From: Microglena sp. YARC
Lineage: Eukaryota; Chlorophyta; Chlorophyceae; Chlamydomonadales; Chlamydomonadaceae
Length of the DNA: 64,000 nt
Reading direction: 5' to 3'
NCBI GenBank assembly: GCA_022414725.1
Contig: CM039462.1
Coordinates: 181,142,990 to 181,206,989 of the forward strand
Each line of letters opens with the position of its first letter. Positions within the stretch are counted from its first letter, which is position 1. The notes under the pieces were generated by a model. It searched no databases, was not told the origin of the DNA, and worked only from the letters and a program-made list of their open reading frames with translations. Positions 1 to 12,500 of the stretch are shown here, one piece after another. The translations under genes were made by a program, and so were the position numbers.

Positions 1-76
1 AAACTCTGGCCCTGGGGCAATCAATGGCTTGGCAGGACTCAGCAACGCCTCCATTAACTGCTGGCCTATGATTCAG
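1..76 (+). CDS. HACL1: HACL exon (first in window, 5' end cut)
   Basis: Frame starts at base 2. It encodes SGPG, then a glycine/alanine-rich turn and NCWPM, the end of the PYR domain. The donor is CAG|GTCTGC at 77 (phase 0). Residues align with human SGPGLIHALGG and NCWPLL. Confidence 0.85.
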
Positions 77-3000
77 GTCTGCACCATAGTGACATTGTAT
101 CATGCTGTCATGCACTGACCCGTGCATTGCGCTGTTGCTATTTCATGGTGCACAGATATCTGGGTATTATACACCTTCGATGTAATAACGAACAAAACAC
201 AGTGACATTGTATCATGCTGTCATGCACTGACCCATGCGTTTCTCTGTTGCTATTTCATGGTGCACAGATATCTGGGTATTATACACCTTCGATGTAATA
301 GCGAACAAAAAACATAGTGACATTGTATCATGCTGTCATGCACTGACCCATGCGTTTCTCTGTTGCTATTTCATGGTGCACAGATATCTGGGTATTATAC
401 ACCTTCGATGTAATAGCGAACAAAAAACATAGTGACATTGTATCATGCTGTCATGCACTGACCCATGCGTTTCTCTGTTGCTATTTCATGGTGCACAGAT
501 ATCTGGGTATTATACACCTTCGATGTAATAGCGAACAAAAAACATAGTGACATTGTATCATGCTGTCATGCACTGACCCATGCGTTTCTCTGTTGCTATT
601 TCATGGTGCACAGATATCTGGGTATTATACACCTTCGATGTAATAACGAACAAAAAACATAGTGACATTGTATCATGCTGTCATGCACTGACCCGTGCAT
701 TGCGCTGTTGCTATTTCATGGTGCACAGATATCCGGAAGCTGTGCACCATGAAATAGCAAAATATCACTAAATGTTTTGCTACCCCTGGACTGTAAAAAA
801 AAACAAGCACACATGGAGACAATGTATCATGCACTGACCCATGCGTTGCACTGTTGCTATTTCATGGTGCACAGATATCTTGATATTATATACCTTCGAT
901 GTAATAACAAACAAAAAACATAGTGAGAATGCACTGTCCCATGCGTTTCTCTGTTGCTATTTCATGGTGCACAGATATCTGGAAGCTGCGAGCAATCTGA
1001 AGTTGGCAAGGGCGCTTCATGACCCCCCCAGCTAAAACTGCCCCCCCCCCCCCCCCTCTCCTCCCCCCCCGGACACTGCGCTCATGCAAAAACAAACCCA
1101 CCTAAACCTACCCACCCACCCCTTCAACCCCTCACCCCTCTAATTTAGCCTGTCTGGCTACTCCAGAACTGTTAAAAGACAAACAAACACACATAGTGAC
1201 AATGTATCATGCTGTCATGCACTGACCCATGAATTGCGCTGTTGCTATTTCATGGTGCACAGATATCCGGAAGCTGCGAGCAATCTGAAGTTGGCAAGGG
1301 AGCCTTCCAAGAGTGCGATCAAGTGTCTGCCCTGGGCAAATTCTGCAAGTGAGTTATTGGTACATGTATTGGTACCCATGTTTTTCACAAGCCTCTAAAA
1401 TCCATTTAAAAGCTGCAACTTTTGGTTAATCGGTTGGATGTAATAATTGTGGAACTAACTGAATAGCTCTGAATAGATAGTAAAGATAATTGGCAGTAAC
1501 ACCAGTGATCCAGCCATTGTATAAAGAACAATCTTATAAGCAGCCTCATATTCATCTTGTGAGCTACCTTCCACCCAGACATAAAACCAAACAAACATAC
1601 AAAACAAAACAAAACGAGCAAAGAATATCATATAACAAAATACTAACACACACAAACAAAACAAAACAAAACCTGTACCCATGTATTCATCTTGTCAGCT
1701 GCCTTCCACTCAGACAAACAAACAATGGATACAACTAAAAAAAACTGTTCCAATGTATGTATCTGCAAGCTGCCTTCCACCCAGACAAACAAACAATCAA
1801 ACAAAACAAAAAAAAAACTGTACCCATGTATTCATCTTGTCAGCTGCCTTCCACTCAGACAAACAAACAATCGATAAAACTAATACACACAAAAACTAAC
1901 AAAACTGTACCCATGTATGTAACTGACAAAAACAAACTACCAAAACTGTACCCATGTATGTATCTGCAAGCTGCCTTCCACCCAGACAGACAAACAATCA
2001 AACGAACAAACAAACAAACAATCGATAAAACTAGCAAAACAAACCTACCAAAACTGTACCCATGTATGTATCTGCAAGCTGCCTTCCACCCAGACAAACA
2101 AACAAACAAACAAGCAATCGATAAAACTAGCAAAATAAAACATACCAAAACTGTACCCATGTATGTATCTGCATGCTGCCTTCCACCCAGACAAACAAAC
2201 AATCAAACAAACAAACAAACAATCGATAAAACTAGCAAAATAAAACCTACCAAAACTGTACCCATGTATGTATCTGCAAGCTGCCTTCCACCCAGACGAA
2301 CAAACAATCAAACAAACAAACAATCGATAAAACTAGCAAAATAAAACCTACCAAAACTGTACCCATGTATGTATCTGCAAGCTGCCTTCCACCAAGACGA
2401 ACAAACAAACAAACAATCGATAAAACTAGCAAAATAAAACCTACCAAAACTGTACCCATGTATGTATCTGCAAGCTGCCTTCCACCCAGACGAACAAACA
2501 AACAGACAAACAATTGATAAAACTAGCAAAATAAAACCTACCAAAACTGTACCCATGTATGTATCTGCAAGCTGCCTTCCACCCAGACAAACAAACAATC
2601 AAACAAACAAACAAACAATCGATAAAACTAGCAAAATAAAACCTACCAAAACTGTACCCATGTATGTATCTGCAAGCTGCCTTCCACCCAGACGAACAAA
2701 CAATCAAACAAACAAACAAACAAACAATCGATAAAACTAGCAAAATAAAACCTACCAAAACTGTACCCATGTATGTATCTGCAAGCTGCCTTCCACCCAG
2801 ACGAACAAACAATCAAACAAACAAACAATCGATAAATTTAGCAAAACAAACCTACCAAAACTGTACCCGTGTATGTATCTGCAAGCTGCCTTCCACCCAG
2901 ACGAACAAACAAACAAACAATTGATAAAACTAGCAAAATAAAACCTACCAAAACTGTACCCATGTATGTGTCTGCAAGCTGCCTTCCACCAAGACGAACA

Positions 3001-6000
3001 AACAAACAAACAATCGATAAAACTAGCAAAATAAAACCTACCAAAACTGTACCCATGTATGTATCTGCAAGCTGCCTTCCACCAAGACGAACAAACAAAC
3101 AAACAATCGATAAAACTAGCAAAATAAAACCTACCAAAACTGTACCCATGTATGTATCTGCAAGCTGCCTTCCACCCAGACAAACAAACAATCAAACAAA
3201 CAAACAAACAAACAATCGATAAAACTAGCAAAATAAAACCTACCAAAACTGTACCCATGTATGTATCTGCAAGCTGCCTTCCACCCAGACGAACAAACAA
3301 ACAAACAAACAATTGATAAAACTAGCAAAATAAAACCTACCAAAACTGTACCCATGTATGTATCTGCAAGCTGCCTTCCACCCAGACAAACAAACAATCA
3401 AACAAACAAACAAACAATCGATAAAACTAGCAAAATAAAACCTACCAAAACTGTACCCATGTATGTATCTGCAAGCTGCCTTCCACCCAGACGAACAAAC
3501 AATCAAACAAACAAACAATCGATAAACTAGCAAAAAAAACCTACCAAAACTGTACCCATGTATGTATCTGCAAGCTGCCTTCCACCAAGACGAACAAACA
3601 AACAAACAATCGATAAAACTAGCAAAATAAAACCTACCAAAACTGTACCCATGTATGTATCTGCAAGCTGCCTTCCACCCAGACGAACAAACAAACAGAC
3701 AAACAATTGATAAAACTAGCAAAATAAAACCTACCAAAACTGTACCCATGTATGTATCTGCAAGCTGCCTTCCACCCAGACAAACAAACAATCAAACAAA
3801 CAAACAAACAATCGATAAAACTAGCAAAATAAAACCTACCAAAACTGTACCCATGTATGTATCTGCAAGCTGCCTTCCACCCAGACGAACAAACAATCAA
3901 ACAAACAAACAATCGATAAAACTAGCAAAATAAAACCTACCAAAACTGTACCCATGTATGTATCTGCAAGCTGCCTTCCACCAAGACGAACAAACAAACA
4001 AACAATCGATAAAACTAGCAAAATAAAACCTACCAAAACTGTACCCATGTATGTATCTGCAAGCTGCCTTCCACCCAGACAAACAAACAATCAAACAAAC
4101 AAACAATCGATAAAACTAGCAAAAACAAACTACCAAAACTGTACCCATGTATGTATCTGCAAGCTGCCTTCCACCCAGACAAACAAACAATCAAACAAAC
4201 AATCAAACAAACAAAACAAATCGTGTATCCATGTATTCATCTTGTCAGCTGCCTTCCACATAGACGAACAAATGAGAGAGAAAAACATAACACAACACCA
4301 TAAACATACCAGATTATACAATACAACACGTACACAGACAAACAAGACACAACCTGTGCCCAGGTATGCTGGCCAGGCCCACAATGTTGAGGACATCCTA
4401 TCCATGTTATCAGCTGCCTTCTACTCAGACAGACAAACAATAAAAAAAAGGCGAACACAGACCACTTTGTCTACTTAGGTATGCTGGCCAGGCCCACAAT
4501 CCAGAGGACATCCCATCCATCTTGTCAGCTGCCATTCACGCAGACAAACAAACAATAGAACGCTTACAGAGGCAAAGACGACACAACGCAATAAATATAC
4601 CAGATTATGCAATACAACGCTTACACTGACAAACAAAACAAAGCCTTTACCCAGGTATGCTGGCCAGGCCCACAAGGCAGACGACATCCCTTCCACCTTG
4701 TCAGCTGCCTTCCACTCAGACAAACAAAACAAAACCTTTACCCAGGTATGCTGGCCAGGCCCACAAGGCAGACGACATCCCTCCTAGCTTGTCATCTGCC
4801 ATTCACTCAGACAAACAATCGAACAAATCAAACATACACAAAAAACAAATAAGTTTATACAACACAACACTTACACTGACAAACAAAACACAACCTTTAC
4901 CCAGGTATGCTGGCCAGGCCCACAAGGCAGACGACATCCCTCCTAGCTTGTCATCTGCCATTCACTCAGACAAACAATCAAACAAATCAAATATACACAA
5001 AAAACAAATAAGTTTATACAACACAACACTTACACTGACAAACAAAACAAAACCTTTACCCAGGTTTGCTGGCCAGGCCCACAAAGCAGACGACATCCCT
5101 TCCACCTTGTCAGCTGCCTTCCACTCAGACAAACAATCAAACCAACTAAAAAAGAAACAAAAAAATCATACAAAACACACACGTACATGCAAACAAACAA
5201 AAAGAATAACACAAACAAAACAATTCCTGTGCCCAGGTATGCTGGCCAGGCCCACAAGGTAGACGATATTACATCCATCTTGTCATCTGCCATTCACCCA
5301 GACAAACAAACAAACAAATCAAACATACACAAAAAACAAATAAGTTTATACAACACAATACTAACACTGACAAACAAAACGAAACAAAACCTGTACCCAG
5401 GTATGCTGGCCAGGCCCACAAGGCAGACGACATCCCTCCTAGCTTGTCATCTGCCATTCACTCAGACAAACAATCAAACAAATCAAACATGCACAAAAAA
5501 CAAATAAGTTTATACAATACAACACTTACACTGACAAACAAAACAAAGCCTGTACCTAGGTATGCTGGCCAGGCCCGTAAGGTAGGCGACATCCCATCTA
5601 TCTTGTCAGCAGCCTTTCACTCAGACAGACTAAAAAAAGACACACAAAAAGACTAACACAGCAAAAAAAAACATTTTCATCCAGGTATGCTGGCCAGGCC
5701 AACACAGTGAAGGACATCCCATCCATCTTATCAGCTGCCTTTTACTCAGACAAACAAACGATCAAGCAAGCAAAAAAAGAAACAAACAAAACAAGCGGAC
5801 AAAACACACACACACACAAACAAGACTAAGACAGACAAAAAAAAACTGTACCCAGGTATGCTGGCCAGGCCCACTCAGTGAAGGACATCCCATCCATCTT
5901 GTCAGCAGCCTTTCACTCAGCCGCCTCAGGCCGGCCTGGTGCTTCCTACGTCGACATCCCCTCCAACATTTTGATGGAGCCCTGTGATGAGGTGGCGCTG

Positions 6001-8650
6001 TCCAGGAGTGTGGGTCCTAGCTCAGCTCCGAAACCATCCCCTCCAGCCTCTGACATCAGCGCTGCTGCTGCCCTTCTGCGCTCTGCTTCTCGCCCCCTCC
6101 TCGTGGTGGGCAAGGGTGCAGCTATGGCCAGAGCTGAGGGCGGCGTACAGCAGCTGTGTAACAAGTTTGGCATCTCGGTGTTGGGGACAGCCATGGGGCG
6201 CGGCTGCATCCCTGATAGCCATCATCTGTGTGTCAACGCTGCTAGGTCTCAAGCCCTGGCGCAGTCCGACGTCGTCGTGGTTGTGGGGGCACGACTCAAC
6301 TGGTGAGTGCAGGCACACACACACATACACACACACGCACACCCATACATACACACGCACACGTGGCGCACACACTAACAAGTTTGGCATCCCGGTGTTG
6401 GGGACTGCCATGGGACGCGGCTGCATTCCTGACAACCATCATCTGTGTGTCAATGCTGCTAGGTCTGAAGTCCTGGCGCAGTCCGACGTTGTTATTGTTG
6501 TGGGGGCAAGACTCAACTGGGGAGTGCACACATCCACATCCAAACACACACATCCACACACAGATACACACACGACCTGCTACAACACCCCTGACCCCCC
6601 CAACCACCCACCCACGCCAACCACACCCACGTCTCCCCCCTCCCCTCAGGCAACTACACTTTGGCGAGCCGATGCCTGATACAACTTAAAAACCTGCCAC
6701 CACTACCACGACCTGCTACAACACCCCTGCTACAGCACCCCTTCACCCCCACCCCACCCCCAACACGCACACACACCCTCCCCCCAGGCAACTGCACTTT
6801 GGCAAGCCCCCCAACACACACACACACCCTCCCCCAGGCAACTGCCCTTTGGTGAGCCCCCCAACACACACACACCCTCCCCCCAGGCAACTGCACTTTG
6901 GCGAGCCCCCCAAATGGTCTCCCTCAGTCAAGTTCATCTTAGTCGACATTGAGCCTAGCCCCAGGGACTCATCTGTAGCTGCTCTGACACTGGTGGGGGA
7001 TGCCGCTGCTGCCCTGGACCTCTTGGTCAAAGAGATGTCTGCTGCCCCCGGTGTAGACACACAGAGGTGGGTCCCCTTCTCTCCATTGGAAGAGTGAGTG
7101 TTTGTGTGTGCGGGGGCGTGTTCAAACCTAGCCCATGGAACACATATATAGCTGCTCTGACACTGGTGGGGGATGCCGCTGATGCCCTGGACCTCTTGGC
7201 CAAAGAGATGTCTGCTGCCCCCGGTGTAGGTGCACACACAGAGGTGGGTGTCCTGCTCTCCCTTGCATGCGTTAGCGTCAGTGTGTTAGTGAGTGCGGGG
7301 TGTGTGCGGGTCTAGCCCATGGAACACATATATAGCTGCTCTGACACTGGTGGGGGATGCCGCTGCTGCCCTGGACCTCTTGGTCAAAGAGATGTCTGCT
7401 GCCCCCCGTGTAGACACACAGAGGTGGGTCTCCTGCTCTCCCTTGCATGCATGCGTGTGTGTGTTTGTGTGTGCAGGGCGTGTTTGGGCCTAGCCCCAGG
7501 GACTCATCTGTAGCTGCTCCAACACTGGTGGGGGATGCCGCTGCTGCCCTGGACCTCTTGGCCAAGGGGATGTCTGCTGCCCCCGGTGTAGGCACACAGA
7601 GGAGGGTGCCCTGCTCTCCCTTGCATGCATGTGTGAGTGTTGGTGTGTGCGGGGGCGTGTTTGGGCCTAGCCCTAGGAACACATACATAGCTGCTCTGAC
7701 ACTGGTGAAGGATGCCGGTGCTGCCCTGGACCTCTTGGTCCAGGTTTAGGGTTTTAGGGTTTAGGGTTTAGGGTTTTAGCCCTAAATGCCGGTGCTGCCC
7801 TGGACCTCTTGGCCAAGGAGATGTCTGCTGCCCCCAGTGTAGGTGCACACACACACAAAACTTTAAACTTAACTCCCCAAACACACACACACAGGTACTG
7901 CCCTTGGGTGGCCGCCCTCCTCCTCCTCCCCCCCCCTCACACACATACACACACACAAAACTTAACTCCCCAAAACACACACACACACACACACTCACAC
8001 ACACAGGTACCGCCCTTGGGTGACCGCCCTCACCTCCACCCACCCACCCCACACACACAGGTACCGCCCTTGGGTGACCGCCCTCACCTCCACCCACCCA
8101 CCACCCCTCACACACAGGTACCGCCCTTGGGTGACCGCCCTCACCTCCACCCACCCACCCACCCCACACAGACAGGTACCGCCCTTGGGTGACCGCCCTC
8201 ACCTCCACCCACCCACCCACCCCACACACACAGGTACCGCCCTTGGGTGACCGCCCTCACCTCCACCCACCCACCCACCCCACACACACAGGTACCGCCC
8301 TTGGGTGACCGCCCTCACCTCCACCCACCCACCCACCCCACACACACAGGTACCGCCCTTGGGTGACCGCCCTCACCTCCACCCACCCACCCACCCCACA
8401 CAGGCAGGTACCGCCCTTGGGTGACCGCCCTCACCTCCACCCACCCACCCACCCCACGCACACAGGTACCGCCCTTGGGTGACCGCCCTCCCCTCCACCC
8501 ACCCACCCCACACAGACAGGTACCGCCCTTGGGTGACCGCCCTCACCTCCAAGGCCCAGTCCTCCGCCGCTTCCCTGTCCAAGAAGCTGGCCGAACCTAA
8601 CTTCACTAGATCCCCAGGTACCGCCCTTGGATGGCCGCCCTCACCTCCCC

Positions 8651-8681
<31 letters not shown>

Positions 8682-9508
8682 AGAGGTACCGCCCTTGGGT
8701 GACCGCGCTCACCTCCAATGCCCAGTCCTCCGTGGCCTCCCTGTCCAAGAAGCTGGCCGCCCCCCCCAAGGACCCCCTCGACTACTACACCGCCCTGGGC
8801 GTGCTCCGCTCTGCCCTGGAGGCCGAGGCGGCGGCGGGGCCTGCCCCTGTGGTGGTCAGTGAAGGAGCGAACACAATGGATATGGCCCGACTGCTGCTCC
8901 CAGTGCACTCGCCCCGCACGCGGCTGGACGCCGGGACGTGGGGTACCATGGGCGTAGGTCTTGGCTATGCGATTGCATCGGCAGTGGTGGACCCCACCCG
9001 CCTGACGGTGGCGGTGGAGGGTGACTCTGCTTTCGGCTTCAGTGGGATGGAGATAGAGACAATGGTCAGGTAGGTGGGGAGATAGGGACGGGTGTGGGTG
9101 AGGGAGGGGGTGGGGGGAATGGAGATAGAGACTAAGGGCGTAGGTCTCGGCTATGTGATTGGGTCGGCAGTGGTGGAGCCCAGCTGTGTTGAACTCCTTG
9201 TGCTGTTGATTATGATGACACGGTTGCTGGTGACGCCCCAACAACACCCCCACCCCCACCCACCATCAAACTAACAAACACCCCAACAACATCTACCCAC
9301 CCAACAACCCCCACCCCCCCACCCCCAAACACAGGTACAAGCTGCCCATCGTAGCGACCCTAAACGTACCCCCATCCCCACCCCCCCGACACCTCTCACC
9401 CACCCAACAACACCCCAACAACACCCACCCACCCACCCTCACCCAAACGCAGGTACAAGCCGCCCATCGTTGCTATAGTAATGAACAATGGCGGGTACAA
9501 ATGACGTA

Positions 9509-9540
<32 letters not shown>

Positions 9541-12500
9541 ACACACACACACAGGGTGACAGGCGTGAGAAGGACTTGGCCGCTGCTGCTGCTGCTGGGG
9601 CTCAGTCAGCTGGCTTCTCATCAGACCCCCACCCACCCACCCAACACCCCAACAAGAACCCACTGACCCCAAACGCAGGTACAAGCTGCCCACTGTGGTG
9701 ATAGTGATGAACAATGGCGGCATCTACAGGGGTGACAGGCGTGAGAAGGATTTGGCAACTGCTGCTGCTGCTACTGGGGCTCAGTCAGCTGGCTTTTCAT
9801 CAGACCCCCACCCACCCACCCACCCAATACCTGGACACCCAACAAGAACTCACGCACCCCCAAACGCAGATACAAGCTGCCCATTGTGGTGATAGTGATG
9901 AACAATGGCGGCATCTATGGGGGTGACAGGCGTGAGAAGGACTTGGCCGCTGCTGCTGCTACTGGGGCCCAGTCAGCTGGTTTCTCATCAGACCCCACAC
10001 CCACTGAGTTTGCTGATGGAAGCAGGTTAGTTGCCCTGGATGTGTAGCACGGGCTTGTCGTGGGTGTCGTGGGTGTGTGGCACGGGCTTGTCGTGGGTGT
10101 GTGGCACGAGCGTGTCGTGGGTGTGGCACGGGCTTGTCGTTGGTCAATTATAGCCTGCCTCTGACAATGTTATGTAACTTCACACGTTCTATAGTGCCGT
10201 ACTGACACGGAAATTCAACGATCCTAAAATTTGACGTTTGTCTTTGGAAACTGAACCGAGCACCCCTCAAACCCAGGACTGGCGAATCTACAAGATGGTT
10301 TCGCCCGGCATAGCGCACTGTGCGACCTGCGGGTTCAATCACTGCTCGGACATGAGCCCTTGTCATCTTTCTTTTCTGTTAGAACGGTATAATATTTTTT
10401 AGTGGTTAAATAATGTGTAGTGCTGTGTCCAGCCTTTTTTCAAATGTCCAATATCGTTTTTCTCTCAGCAAAACTATAATCGTACAAAATCGTGCACAAT
10501 GATTATTAATGTTTCCATTTCCCCTAAGTACAGACCCAGGAATCGGACCTAAACGATGATTTATGTTCAGTCCAAAAACCTTAGGAACAAGTTCTATGCA
10601 GCGTCGCCTGCGACGTTAAAAAATGGCGGAGAGTGATCGCGAGGGAGCAACAGGTGGCAACGGAAGCGAGTTAGTTACGAGGCCGTTGGCTGACGTGTCG
10701 GGCTTCATCGTGGATGGATGGATGGTCGGACGGACAAATGGGTAACACTGGGGGCTCCCGGCCCCCAGGAGGGGGGGCTCCGCCAAAAAACTTCGTTATT
10801 CGATTTTGATGTGTGATCTCGAGGGCCATTTGTCCTCAGTCGCTATGCCAGTAACTACGCGATAATTAGTTGAGGTGATCAAACCTCCTCCATCAGTGGG
10901 ATTCGAAACCTATGATGCAATTATTGGACAATGCCCGAGTAACGAAAGTCTTAGGAAACAGCTGGTTGTGTCCTTGCAAGAAGCAAGTATAATATTAAGG
11001 TAATGATAACGCCTGGTGGGGCGTGGTATTAAGGGAGCCCCCTCTTACAGCAGTAGGGAACGGGCTACTACTTTACCTGGATAAAGCTACCATGGTGGTT
11101 GACAGCGACCGCGAACACTAAGGCGCACCCGTGGGGATTCGAAACGGGCACCTTAGTCGTTCAAGGAGCTCTGCCATTGAGCCATCTTATATATATGTTC
11201 GCGTTTACATTTTCCTTGTTGTTTACTGCCGAAGATGGCTAGCAGCCAAATTGCTGTCTGAAGCTATGTAACTACTTTACCTGGATAAAGCTACCATGGT
11301 GGTTGACAGCGACCGCGAACACTAAGGCGCACCCGTGGGGATTCGAAACGGGCACCTTAGTCGTTCAAGGAGCTCTGCCATTGAGCCATCGTATATATGT
11401 GTTCGCGTTTACATTTTCCTTGTTGTTTACTGCCGAAGATGGCTAGCAGCCAAATTGCTGTCTGAAGCTATGTAACCAAGTTCAAGTTCATGTGCATGCA
11501 AGAAGCATGCACGTGCGGGCAAGGAGTTGACAGTGAGGAGTAACTTTTTATGTATAACTTGAACTTGGTTACATGGCTCCAGTGAATGGTACATGACGTC
11601 TTTGGCAGCAGCAACAACCATCAAAGCATTGTATGTGTGTATGTATGTTTGTATGTATGTACTAGTACATTGCCCGTGTGGCCGGAGGCCATCCCCCACC
11701 CCACCCACCCAGGTCCTGGGTCCTGTTCTGGCCTGGGTTACATAACGTGCAACGCCCTTGAACGTACACCCTCCCCCCCCCTTACTCACATGCACACAGT
11801 CAAGACATTTCCCCTTGGCAAATTATCAAACGCATGCCCCCATCCTTTCAGACTATAAATATACCCTCCCACCCCCAGCCCCAGGACCTACATGATCCCT
11901 ATTTACCGCTAAATCTTCCTGCCCCCCATCCCCACCCCCTTGACACATGCTCTGTTTATCCCCCTTGCACCCCACCTAAGTCATCTCCACACCACCCAAA
12001 TATACCCCCCTACCCCCAGCATCTCCATACCACCCAAATTTACCCCCGTACCCCCCACACCACCCAGCCATCTCCACCCTCCCTCCACGCTCCTCTCCCT
12101 ATGACTATCCCTACCTCGTACACTTCACTCCAGCTGTGGGCTGAGATCGTGCTGAAAGTGCAGGCTGGATATTGAACCAACGAACAGGTTTCGAACGCTC
12201 AGATACCGATCATACCGAGTACACCGGATCTGCACGATTGCAAGGCTAGGAACTTGCAGCTCGTGCTGTGGCACAGTTGGGAAAACTTCACCTTCAATCC
12301 GGTCAAAACTCTGCAGCAAATCCGCAGCGTCACATTTCTAGGGATAGGCAATATGATATCATATGATATCATATAATATCATACGATGCCGGCGGTCTGA
12401 CTCGGTAACTTTGGCCTGCGGCAACATATCATATGATATTTGTATGATATCATATGATATCATACTCGTCTTTGGTCAGCATCATATGAGTTGCCGGTCC

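Noticed and set aside
88..775. Regular 115-bp repeats resembling a CRISPR array
   Set aside because: Units are identical throughout without spacers, contain an exon edge, and the genome is eukaryotic.
1855..4110. Many 80-190 codon frames on both strands
   Set aside because: They are translations of the tandem exon-edge array in several frames, with no start context and identical repeats.
8606..9259. 217-codon frame opposite HACL exon 5
   Set aside because: Antisense shadow of a GC-rich, strongly conserved coding exon.
12125..12319. Possible functional tRNA gene near 12.2 kb and others with B boxes
   Set aside because: Acceptor and anticodon stems do not pair; treated as SINE remnants.
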